In this document: positions 34,078-41,850 of the stretch, piece by piece
Position numbering within the stretch: the stretch's first letter is position 1
How the letters are laid out: each line of letters starts with the position of its first letter
Assembly (NCBI GenBank): GCA_039208375.1
Contig: JBCCRC010000003.1
Coordinates: 25,308-89,307, forward strand
Direction of reading: 5' to 3'
DNA: 64,000 nt
Origin: JANQPC01 sp039208375
GTDB lineage: Bacteria; Pseudomonadota; Alphaproteobacteria; Rhodobacterales; Rhodobacteraceae
Notes under the pieces: model-generated
Seen by the model: the letters and a program-made list of their open reading frames with translations, nothing else
What the model was told of the DNA's origin: nothing
Databases searched by the model: none
Program-made: the position numbers and the translations under genes

Positions 34078-34965
34078 ATTTTCGAGTTCTGCACGGATCC
34101 CGCCACGCTGGAGACCTGGCGCTGGATGGCTTGCTACCTGACAACAGGCAAGCACTCGAACTTCTACGTGGCCTTCGGAACCGTTCTTCTGCTTCTCGCG
34201 ATCACTGCGCCCGCGGCGCTTCTCTTCGGCTTCGGCGGCGCAATGGCGGCGCGCTCGCGTTTCTTCCCGCTTTCTTGGTTTGGCCGGATCTATATCGCGA
34301 TCGTGCGCGGGGTGCCCGATATCGCGTTTTTCCTGTTCTTCGTGATCGCGCTCGATCAGGCCTTCGAATACCTGCGCCACCGCTGGAAATGCCCGGACTG
34401 GGTGGAACCGGTGCGGCAGGGCAACGATTTCGTGGTGTGTCAGGCGGCAAAACTGCCGCTTTCGACAAGCCCGCAATGGATGCACGAAGTGTACGGCTTT
34501 TCACTGGCGGTGCTGACCTTCGCCATCGTCTACGGCGCCTTTGCCGCCAACGTGCTTTACGGAGCGATGCAGGCGGTACCGCGCACACAGTTGGAAACGG
34601 CGGAAGCCTATGGGATGAGCCCGCGGCAAACCTTCTGGCGTATCCTTGTGCCGCAGATGTGGGTCTATGCGCTGCCAGGGCTGACAAATCTGTGGATGAT
34701 TCTAATTAAGGCCACGCCGCTTTTGTTCCTGCTCGGCGTGGAAGACATCGTCTACTGGGCGCGGGAACTTGGGGGCACAGCCACGCCGCGCTTCACCGAC
34801 TACCCGCACGGTGATTGGCGGATGTGGTACTTTCTCGCCCTTCTCGTCTTCTACCTCGGCTTCACGAAGCTGAGCGAGGCGGTCTTCGCCCGGATCACCG
34901 AGCGCCTCTCCCACGGCCAGGCCACAGCGGCCGGCGAGGCGCAGCGGAAGGCGGCGCACGCATGA
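34078..34965 (+). CDS. Polar amino-acid ABC transporter permease 1 (probable AUU start)
   Basis: Inner-membrane permease of the His/Glu/Gln/Arg/opine type: FGTVLLLLAITAPAALLFG, IVRGVPDIAFFLFFVIALD and the EAA loop AVPRTQLETAEAYGMSPRQT (EAxxxG) contacting the ATPase. A loop of about 60 residues between the second and third helices is longer than usual. The first ATG is at 34126, but it has no ribosome site and cuts into the N-terminus; an in-frame ATT at 34078 follows GGGGGAGAGG at ideal spacing and gives IFEFCTDPATLETWRWMACY. I therefore place the start there (295 residues). The stop overlaps the next start (ATGA). Confidence 0.88.
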   Translation: MFEFCTDPATLETWRWMACYLTTGKHSNFYVAFGTVLLLLAITAPAALLFGFGGAMAARSRFFPLSWFGRIYIAIVRGVPDIAFFLFFVIALDQAFEYLRHRWKCPDWVEPVRQGNDFVVCQAAKLPLSTSPQWMHEVYGFSLAVLTFAIVYGAFAANVLYGAMQAVPRTQLETAEAYGMSPRQTFWRILVPQMWVYALPGLTNLWMILIKATPLLFLLGVEDIVYWARELGGTATPRFTDYPHGDWRMWYFLALLVFYLGFTKLSEAVFARITERLSHGQATAAGEAQRKAAHA

Positions 34966-35768
34966 GCTGCTGGGAGACGGTTCTGGATTACGGGCTGCGC
35001 TCGATCGGGATCGGGGAGCGGCTTCTGCCGCGCGAGGGTTTTACGCTTTGCCAGCACTTCACTCTGATCGGATCGGGGCTGCTCTGGAACATCTATTTCG
35101 GGGTGCTGGCGCTTTCGGCAGGGTTCTTCCTAGCCACCGCGGTGGCGCTGGGCAAGGCCGCGGCCTCGCCCTGGCTGCGCAAGCCGGCGGAGTGGTTCAT
35201 CCTTCTCTTCCGGGGCTCGCCGCTCTTCATCCAGTTTTTCTTCGCCTATTTCCTGTTTCTCAATCTCAAGAGCGTGAGCCCGATTTTCGATCCGTTCTCA
35301 GCAGCGTGGCTGGGCGCGCTGATCGTTCTTTTCCTCAACACCGCGGCCTATTCCGGCGAGATCTTCTATGGCGCGCTTCGCTCGATCCCGAAGGGCGATC
35401 TGGAGGCGGCGGATGCCTATGGGATGACGGGGTGGGTGAAGTTCCGCCGCGTGGTGTGGCCCACGATGCTGCGGCTCGCCTGGCCGGGCTACACCAATGA
35501 GGCGATCTTTCTCTTTCACGCCACGACGCTGGTGTTTTTCTCCGGTTTCCCGGCCTGGCAGCAGCGCGGCGATGCGCTCTACTATGCCAGCTATTTTGCC
35601 GACCGCACCTTCAACCCGTTCATCGCGTATCCGATCGTAGCGGGGTATTTCGTGCTTCTCACGCTGGTGATTATCGGCATCTTCGGGCTGATGAACCGGA
35701 GGTTGAACCAGCATCTGCCGAAGGAGCGGCGTGCGCGAATCCGCTACAAGCCGCAATTCATCCGGTGA
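34962..35768 (+). CDS. Polar amino-acid ABC transporter permease 2
   Basis: 268 residues with about five helices; partner of permease 1. LWNIYFGVLALSAGFFLATA, LLFRGSPLFIQFFFAYFLF (family RGTPLxxQ) and EAA loop SIPKGDLEAADAYGMTGWVK. The ATG at 34962 overlaps the preceding stop, the frame above it is the other frame of permease 1. Its own stop overlaps the GTG of the glutamine-synthetase-like gene (GTGA), tying transport to glutamylation. Confidence 0.93.
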   Translation: MSCWETVLDYGLRSIGIGERLLPREGFTLCQHFTLIGSGLLWNIYFGVLALSAGFFLATAVALGKAAASPWLRKPAEWFILLFRGSPLFIQFFFAYFLFLNLKSVSPIFDPFSAAWLGALIVLFLNTAAYSGEIFYGALRSIPKGDLEAADAYGMTGWVKFRRVVWPTMLRLAWPGYTNEAIFLFHATTLVFFSGFPAWQQRGDALYYASYFADRTFNPFIAYPIVAGYFVLLTLVIIGIFGLMNRRLNQHLPKERRARIRYKPQFIR

Positions 35769-37069
35769 GCGCCACGATCCGCATCGGGGTGGCGGATCTC
35801 AACGGGCAGGCGCGAGGCAAACGGCTGCCCGCGTCCTATGCGGAGAAGCTCGCCTCCGGCGCGGTGCGGATGCCCTATTCGGCGCTGAACGTGGATATCT
35901 CGGGCGCGGATATCGAGGGCAGCCCGCTTGTGTTCGAAACGGGCGATGCCGATGGGATGCTCTTGCCCACTGGGCGCGGGCCGGTGCCGATGCCGTGGCT
36001 GGCGGGCGATCCGGCCTTCCACCCGATGTGGATGTTTCACGATGCCGATACGCCCTTCGCGGGCGATCCGCGCCATGCGCTGGCTGCGGTGCTGGCGCGC
36101 TACGCGGCGCGGGGCTGGCAGGTGATCGCGGCGACCGAGCTTGAGTTCTACCTCGTGGATGACAGCGGCGTGGCGCCGGCCCCGCCCACACCGCCCGGCG
36201 CGCCCGCGCCGGTGTTCGGCGAGGCGATCCTCTCGCTGGCGGAGCTTGATGCGTTCGATGAATTCTTCTCCGATCTCTATGCCGGGGCGGCGGCCATGGG
36301 CATTCCCGCCCAAGCCGCGATATCGGAAAGCGGGATCGGTCAGTTCGAGGTGAACCTCGGCCATGGCGATGCGTTGCAGGCCGCGGATGATGCCTGGCTG
36401 TTCAAGATGCTCGTCAAGGGCATGGCGCGGCGCCATGGGCTGGCGGCCACCTTCATGGCCAAGCCCTTTCCGGATGGCGCGGGAAACGGGATGCATGTGC
36501 ATTTCTCCGTTGTCGATGGCGCGGGCCGGAACGTGTTTGACGATGGGTCGGAGACGGGGAATGCCCGGCTGACCTATGCGGTGGCTGGGTGCCTCGGTGC
36601 GCTTGGCGATGCCACGGTGATCTTCGCGCCCCACGGGCCAAGCTATGACCGGCTAGTGGACGGCTCCCACGCGCCCACGGCGGCGTGCTGGGGCTATGAC
36701 AATCGCACGGTGGCGCTGCGGATCCCCACGGGGCCGCCCGCGGCACGGCGGATCGAGCATCGCGTGGCGGGTGGGGATGTGAACCCCTATCTGATGCTCG
36801 CCGCGATCCTTGGCGCAGCGCTGGAGGGGATCGAAGCCGGGGCCGCCCCACCTACGCCGGTGACTGGCAACGCCTACGAGAGCGCCTTGCCGGGCCTTGC
36901 TAGCGATCTGCCGACTGCAGTTGCGCAGTTTGAAGCCAGCGCGGTGATGGCGCGGATCTTCGGGCCCGATCTGGTGGCCAATCTCGTGATGACGAAGCGG
37001 CAGGAGATCGCGCAGTTCGCGGGGCTTTCAGCGCGCGACAGGCTGCGGCTCTATCTTGAGACGGTTTGA
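35765..37069 (+). CDS. Glutamine-synthetase-family ligase 1 (gamma-glutamylamine synthetase-like), short N-terminus
   Basis: 434 residues. Catalytic GS domain: AATELEFYLVDD (metal Glu), SGIGQFEVNLGHGDALQAAD, FMAKPFPDGAGNGMHVHFSV (metal His), NRTVALRIPTGPPAARRIEH and GDVNPYLMLAAILG. In PuuA-type enzymes the product is gamma-glutamyl-amine rather than glutamine. The product begins SATIRIGVADLNGQARGKRL, i.e. inside the beta-grasp N-domain that normally has about 25-40 more residues ahead; the GTG overlapping the permease stop leaves no space for it. With ligase 2 at 37798 it may form one hetero-oligomer or act on a different amine. Confidence 0.9.
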   Translation: MSATIRIGVADLNGQARGKRLPASYAEKLASGAVRMPYSALNVDISGADIEGSPLVFETGDADGMLLPTGRGPVPMPWLAGDPAFHPMWMFHDADTPFAGDPRHALAAVLARYAARGWQVIAATELEFYLVDDSGVAPAPPTPPGAPAPVFGEAILSLAELDAFDEFFSDLYAGAAAMGIPAQAAISESGIGQFEVNLGHGDALQAADDAWLFKMLVKGMARRHGLAATFMAKPFPDGAGNGMHVHFSVVDGAGRNVFDDGSETGNARLTYAVAGCLGALGDATVIFAPHGPSYDRLVDGSHAPTAACWGYDNRTVALRIPTGPPAARRIEHRVAGGDVNPYLMLAAILGAALEGIEAGAAPPTPVTGNAYESALPGLASDLPTAVAQFEASAVMARIFGPDLVANLVMTKRQEIAQFAGLSARDRLRLYLETV

Positions 37070-37121
37070 CGGGGTCAGGCCAAGGCGATAGCGTCTCCCC
37101 CGCGTAACCACTTGGTGTTCC

Positions 37122-37805
37122 ATGCATATCGGCATTCTGCAAACCGGCCACGCCCCCGATGCGATGCGGGCCGCGGTGGGCACGTATTCGCAGTGTTTCG
37201 AGCGGCTTTTGGCGGGTGAAGGCTTTCGCTTCACCACCTGGGATGTGGTGGATGATATCTTTCCCGAACGCGTGGATGCCGCCGAGGGCTGGCTCATTAC
37301 CGGATCGAAACACGGGGCTTACGAGAATCTGCCGTGGATCGCGCGGCTCGAGGAATTCCTGCGCGCGGCCTATGCGGCGGAGGTGCCCATCGTCGGCATC
37401 TGCTTTGGCCATCAGATCCTCGCACAGGCGCTTGGCGGCCGGGTGGAGAAATTCAGCGGCGGTTGGGCCGTCGGGCCTACCAGCTACGACTGGGGGGGCA
37501 AGACGGTGCGACTGAACGCCTGGCATCAGGATCAGGTGGTTGAGCCGCCCGCAGAGGCGGATGTCATCGCGCGCGATGCGTTCTGCGCCAACGCTGCACT
37601 TGCCTATGGCAAGCGCGCGCTCACGATCCAGGCGCATCCAGAATATGACGATGCGGCGATCGAGATGCTGATCGCGGCGCGGGGGCCCGCAATGGGCATC
37701 CCCGATCAGCTTGCCGCAGCGCGAGCCGCGCTCGGCCAGAGCGATGACAGTGCCGCCATCGCCACGCGGATCGCCGCGTTTTTCCGGGAGGCGCGGGATG
37801 GCTGA
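37122..37805 (+). CDS. Class I glutamine amidotransferase, probable gamma-glutamyl hydrolase of the pathway
   Basis: 227 residues of the GMP-synthase-like GATase1 type. Nucleophile in IVGICFGHQILAQALGG, His-Glu in QAHPEYDDAAI, and the substrate loop NAWHQDQV. It is not a PuuD (peptidase C26) sequence, but its place between two gamma-glutamyl ligases suggests it removes the glutamyl group at the end of the route, or feeds ammonia to a ligase. The last eight bases overlap the start of ligase 2 (ATGGCTGA). Confidence 0.88.
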   Translation: MHIGILQTGHAPDAMRAAVGTYSQCFERLLAGEGFRFTTWDVVDDIFPERVDAAEGWLITGSKHGAYENLPWIARLEEFLRAAYAAEVPIVGICFGHQILAQALGGRVEKFSGGWAVGPTSYDWGGKTVRLNAWHQDQVVEPPAEADVIARDAFCANAALAYGKRALTIQAHPEYDDAAIEMLIAARGPAMGIPDQLAAARAALGQSDDSAAIATRIAAFFREARDG

Positions 37806-39156
37806 TTGGCTGAAAAAATGCCCCGAGGCGGCGCGCGCCTATCTGGATGGCAAGCGGCTGGATGAAGTGGAATGCATCATCGCCGATTTACCCGGGATTG
37901 CGCGCGGCAAGGCGATGCCCGCCACGAAATTCGCCACGCAGACGCGGTTCTTCCTGCCCAATTCGATCTTTTTCCAAACGATTACCGGCGATTGGGGCGA
38001 AGCGGCGGGGGCGGAGGGGTTCACCGAGCCCGATATGATCCTGAAGCCCGATTTCTCCACCGCGAGTGCGGCGCCCTGGACGGCGGATTGGACACTTCAG
38101 GTGATCCACGATGCCTATGATCAGAAGAGCAAGCCCATCGCGTTTGCGCCGCGCAACGTGCTCAAACGCGTGGTAGGGCTTTTTGAGAAGAAGGGCTGGC
38201 GGCCGGTTGTGGCGCCGGAGATGGAATTCTACCTTGTGGCCCGCAACACGGATCCGCTTCAGCCGGTGGAGGCGATGATGGGCCGCACCGGACGCCCCGC
38301 CGCCGCACGCCAGGCCTATTCGATGAGCGCTGTTGATGAATACGGGCCCGTGATCGACGATATCTACGATTTCGCCGAAGCGCAGGGCTTCGAAATTGAC
38401 GGGATCACCCAGGAGGGCGGCGCGGGCCAGGTCGAGATCAACCTGCGCCACGGCGATCCGGTGAAGCTGGCCGACGAGATCTTTTACTTCAAGCGGCTCA
38501 TTCGCGAGGCGGCGCTGCGCCACAACTGCTATGCCACCTTCATGGCCAAACCGATTGAGGGGGAGCCGGGATCGGCGATGCATCTGCACCATTCGGTGGT
38601 GGATCTCGAGACCGGCGCGCCGCTCTTCGCCGGGCCCCAGGGCGGGGAGACGGATGCGTTCTTCCACTTCATCGGCGGGCTGCAACGGCACTTGCCGGAG
38701 GTGGTGGCGATCATGGCGCCCTATGTGAACAGCTACCGCCGCTACGTGCGCGATCACGCAGCGCCTATCAATCTCGCCTGGGGGCGCGACAATCGTACGA
38801 CAGGCATCCGCATCCCCGTCTCCGAACCCGAAAGCCGGCGGGTGGAGAACCGGCTCGCGGGCATGGATTGCAATCCCTACCTGTGCTTCGCGGCGTCGCT
38901 CGCCTGCGGCTATCTCGGCATGGTGAACGAAGAGCGCGCGGGCCCCTCCTTCAAGGGCGATGCCTATGACGAGGAGAACGAGCTGCCGAAGGTGATGTTC
39001 GAGGCGCTCGATCTCTTCCGCGAGGCAAGCGCGGTGCGCAAGATCCTGGGCGAGCGGTTCTGCGAGGTCTACGAGATCGTCAAACAGGCGGAATATGACG
39101 AATTCCTCCAGGTGATTTCGCCCTGGGAGCGCGAGCACCTGCTTCTGAACGTATGA
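37798..39156 (+). CDS. Glutamine-synthetase-family ligase 2 (PuuA-like gamma-glutamylpolyamine synthetase)
   Basis: 452 residues, full length for PuuA-type enzymes. N-domain with CIIADLPGIARGKAMPATKF, then MEFYLVARNTD, GGAGQVEINLRHGDPVKLAD, FMAKPIEGEPGSAMHLHHSV, RDNRTTGIRIPVSEPESRRV and NRLAGMDCNPYLCFAASL. ATP-dependent attachment of glutamate to putrescine, spermidine or a similar amine is the likely reaction. ATG at 37798 overlaps the GATase stop; the stop overlaps the oxidase start (ATGA). Confidence 0.93.
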   Translation: MADWLKKCPEAARAYLDGKRLDEVECIIADLPGIARGKAMPATKFATQTRFFLPNSIFFQTITGDWGEAAGAEGFTEPDMILKPDFSTASAAPWTADWTLQVIHDAYDQKSKPIAFAPRNVLKRVVGLFEKKGWRPVVAPEMEFYLVARNTDPLQPVEAMMGRTGRPAAARQAYSMSAVDEYGPVIDDIYDFAEAQGFEIDGITQEGGAGQVEINLRHGDPVKLADEIFYFKRLIREAALRHNCYATFMAKPIEGEPGSAMHLHHSVVDLETGAPLFAGPQGGETDAFFHFIGGLQRHLPEVVAIMAPYVNSYRRYVRDHAAPINLAWGRDNRTTGIRIPVSEPESRRVENRLAGMDCNPYLCFAASLACGYLGMVNEERAGPSFKGDAYDEENELPKVMFEALDLFREASAVRKILGERFCEVYEIVKQAEYDEFLQVISPWEREHLLLNV

Positions 39157-40448
39157 ACCTGCTTTATGCCAATGACCGGCCTGGGGTGTATCCGCCAAGC
39201 TGGTATGCGGCAACGGCCGAGCCCCTGCCCCGCTTCGCGCCCCTGCGGGGCGAGGTGCGCGCGGATGTCTGCGTGGTGGGGGGCGGCTATACCGGGCTGA
39301 CGGCGGCGCTCGCGCTTGCGGAGGCCGGACAAGATGTGGTGTTGGTAGAGGCCCATCGCGTGGGCTTTGGCGCCTCCGGGCGCAATGGCGGCCAGGTGGG
39401 ATCGGGCCAGCGGCTGGAGCAGGAGGCGCTCGAGGCGCTTGTGGGGCCCGACGATGCGCGCCACCTCTGGCAGATCGCCGAAGAGGCCAAGGCGGAGGTT
39501 CTGCGCCTGATCGCGGCGCACGGGATCGATGCAGGCTACCGCCCCGGCGTGGCCGATGCCGAACGGCATGCAAGCGAGATGGCGGGTCTGCGGGCCTATG
39601 CTGATCACCTCGAAGACACATACGGCTATGAGCAGATCGAGGTGATGGGGCGCGAGGCGTTTCGCACCCTCGTGCCCTCGGACGCCTTCGCGGGCGGGGC
39701 GGTCGATTGGGGAGCGGGGCATCTGCACCCGTTGCGCTACTGCCTGGGGCTCGCACGGGCATCAGCGGCGGCTGGCGTAGGCATATTTGAAGATAGCCCT
39801 GCGCATCGGATCGAACGTGGACTTGTGGCCACCGATCGCGGGCGGGTACGGGTGGACCATGTAATCGTAGCGGCCAATGGCTATCTGGGCGGGCTTGAGC
39901 CAGTGACGGCGGCCCATGTGATGCCGATCAACAACTTCATCGTGGCGACGGCACCGCTGGGGAAACGCGCCGCAGAGGTGCTGGCGCGCGATATTGCGGT
40001 GGCCGACAGCAACTTCGTGGTGAATTACTGGCGGCTTTCCGAAGACGGGCGGCTTCTCTTCGGCGGCGGCGAAAGCTACGGCTACCGCTTTCCGCGCGAT
40101 ATCGCCGCGGTGGTAAAAAAGCCGATGCTGGGGATCTATCCGGGCCTCTCGGATGTGCCGATCGACTATGCCTGGGGAGGCACGCTGGCAATCACAATGA
40201 ACCGCATGCCCTACCTCGCCCAGCCCGCCCCGGGGATCTGGGCCGCTGGGGGCTATTCGGGCCACGGGGTGGCGCTTGCCTCGCTGGCCGGTCGGATCGT
40301 GGCAGAGGCGGTGCGGGGCACGAGCGCGCGGTTTGACGTGATGGCCCGGGTGCCAGTGAGTCGCTTTCCCGGCGGGCGCGGGTTTCGCAGCCCGCTTCTG
40401 GCGCTCGCGATGACCTGGTACGCGCTGCGCGACCGGCTGGGGGTGTAA
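39153..40448 (+). CDS. FAD-dependent oxidase, PuuB/OrdL-like
   Basis: 431 residues of the DAO family: FAD-binding VCVVGGGYTGLTAALALAEA with the ADP-ribose Glu in VVLVEAHRVGFGASGRNGGQ, a central substrate domain, and the C-terminal GIWAAGGYSGHGVALASLAG. PuuB oxidises gamma-glutamylputrescine to an aldehyde and ammonia, which fits directly behind a PuuA-like ligase. Last gene of the tight operon that starts at 32489. Confidence 0.92.
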   Translation: MNLLYANDRPGVYPPSWYAATAEPLPRFAPLRGEVRADVCVVGGGYTGLTAALALAEAGQDVVLVEAHRVGFGASGRNGGQVGSGQRLEQEALEALVGPDDARHLWQIAEEAKAEVLRLIAAHGIDAGYRPGVADAERHASEMAGLRAYADHLEDTYGYEQIEVMGREAFRTLVPSDAFAGGAVDWGAGHLHPLRYCLGLARASAAAGVGIFEDSPAHRIERGLVATDRGRVRVDHVIVAANGYLGGLEPVTAAHVMPINNFIVATAPLGKRAAEVLARDIAVADSNFVVNYWRLSEDGRLLFGGGESYGYRFPRDIAAVVKKPMLGIYPGLSDVPIDYAWGGTLAITMNRMPYLAQPAPGIWAAGGYSGHGVALASLAGRIVAEAVRGTSARFDVMARVPVSRFPGGRGFRSPLLALAMTWYALRDRLGV

Positions 40449-40622
40449 CCGGCTGCTGCGACCGATGGGGCTTAGATCGGGCAAGCAGCGCGGCGGCGTA
40501 CCATGAGTATTTCACCAAGATGAAGGGTGTTGTGCAGGGGCCGCAGCGCAGCGGGGGATGCCGCCGATTTCCGGTTGGTGCGCATATTCGCTCGCGCATT
40601 TGGCGTAAGTAAGCTACAGGAA

Positions 40623-40643
40623 TTCCGAAATCACATTTCGGAA
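40623..40643. repeat. Perfect inverted repeat over the DegT-gene ribosome site
   Basis: Arms TTCCGAAAT and ATTTCGGAA around CAC; it ends ten bases before the ATG at 40654, and its 3' arm contains the only candidate Shine-Dalgarno (GGAAAG). Candidate operator for the LysR protein at 41824 or a translation-blocking hairpin. The rest of 40449-40622 shows nothing definite. Confidence 0.75.
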
Positions 40644-40653
40644 AGTCTGAAAT

Positions 40654-41850
40654 ATGACCCTCGCCCCCAATGCCTACGACGCCGAGCCGATCCCCGAAGC
40701 CGCCCGCGCCGAAGTGGAGCGGCTGCTGACGTCCGGCGACCTTTTCCGCTACACCACGCCCGAAGACGCGCCCGTAAGCCTGCTGGAAGCCGAGTTTGCC
40801 CAATTGATGGGCGCAAAATATGCGCTTGCGGTCGCCTCCTGCTCGGCGGCACTGTTTCTTTCGATGAAGGCGCTGGGGCTTGCCCCGGGAGCGCGCGTGC
40901 TGATCCCCGCCTTCACCTTCGCCGCGGTTCCCTCGGCGGTGGTGCATGCCGAATGTGTGCCGGTGCTGGTGGACTGCGGCGCGAATTACAGGATCGACCT
41001 GGCCGATTTCGAGACCAAGCTCGATGACAGTATCGACGCGGTTTTGATCAGCCATATGCGCGGGCATACATCGGATATGGACCGGATCATGACGCTGGCG
41101 GAGGCCCGCGGTGTGCCGGTGATCGAGGATGCTGCGCATTCGCTTGGCACGGTTTGGAACGGCCGGAAGATCGGCACGATCGGGCGCGTGGGCTGCTTTT
41201 CGTTTCAATCCTACAAGCTCGTGAATGCGGGCGAGGGCGGCATCCTGATCTCCGATGATGCGGAGCTGATTGCGCGAGCGGTCATCATGTCAGGCGCCTA
41301 TGAGCACAACTGGAAGAAACACCCCGTGCTGCACGATCACTTCGCAACGTGGCAGAACCGGCTGCCGCTTTACAACACGCGGCTTTCGAACCTGTCTGCC
41401 GCGATCATCCGCCCGCAACTGGGAGAGATCGCAAGGCGTGTACGGGACGGGCGCGCAAACCACGATTATGTCGCCGGGCGATTGAACAGCTCGCCCTGGC
41501 TTGATGTGCCGCCCCCCCTGCCGGGCGAAGATCGGGCGCCGGATTCGATCCAATTCAACCTTGTCGGCATGGGCGAGGATGAGGTGCGGGCTTTTGTTGC
41601 GGCATCCGCCGAAGAGGGCGTGAAAGTGCAGGTGTTCGGCCTGTCGGCCGACAATGCGCGGGCGTTCTGGAACTGGCGATTTTTGGGTGAGGTGCCGGAT
41701 TTGCCGCAAACTCGAGCGATGCTCATGCGGGCCTGCGACGTGCGCTTGCCCGCGCGGCTGACCCGTGCGGAATGCGACTTCACCGCCGATGTGCTCTTGC
41801 GCGCGGCGGAGGCGTCGATGGGATCAGAGCACCCGAAGGCTGTCGCTTAG
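40654..41850 (+). CDS. DegT/DnrJ/EryC1/StrS-family PLP aminotransferase
   Basis: 398 residues of the fold type I sugar-aminotransferase-like family. GAKYALAVASCSAALFLSMK, LIPAFTFAAVPSAVVHAECV, PVIEDAAHSLGTVWNGRKIG (PLP Asp) and the Schiff-base lysine in CFSFQSYKLVNAGEGG. Usually these act on nucleotide keto-sugars; here the neighbours are amine-degradation genes, so the substrate may be a non-sugar amine or the gene may belong to another path. Separated from the oxidase by 205 bases with its own palindromic control site. Its 3' end overlaps the convergent LysR gene by 27 bases. Confidence 0.9.
   Translation: MTLAPNAYDAEPIPEAARAEVERLLTSGDLFRYTTPEDAPVSLLEAEFAQLMGAKYALAVASCSAALFLSMKALGLAPGARVLIPAFTFAAVPSAVVHAECVPVLVDCGANYRIDLADFETKLDDSIDAVLISHMRGHTSDMDRIMTLAEARGVPVIEDAAHSLGTVWNGRKIGTIGRVGCFSFQSYKLVNAGEGGILISDDAELIARAVIMSGAYEHNWKKHPVLHDHFATWQNRLPLYNTRLSNLSAAIIRPQLGEIARRVRDGRANHDYVAGRLNSSPWLDVPPPLPGEDRAPDSIQFNLVGMGEDEVRAFVAASAEEGVKVQVFGLSADNARAFWNWRFLGEVPDLPQTRAMLMRACDVRLPARLTRAECDFTADVLLRAAEASMGSEHPKAVA

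Noticed and set aside
37888..39762. 624-codon minus-strand frame
   Set aside because: Antisense to ligase 2 and the oxidase gene; both have intact motifs on the plus strand.
40192..41208. 338-codon minus-strand frame across the oxidase/DegT gap
   Set aside because: Runs antisense through two real genes; composition is shadow-like.
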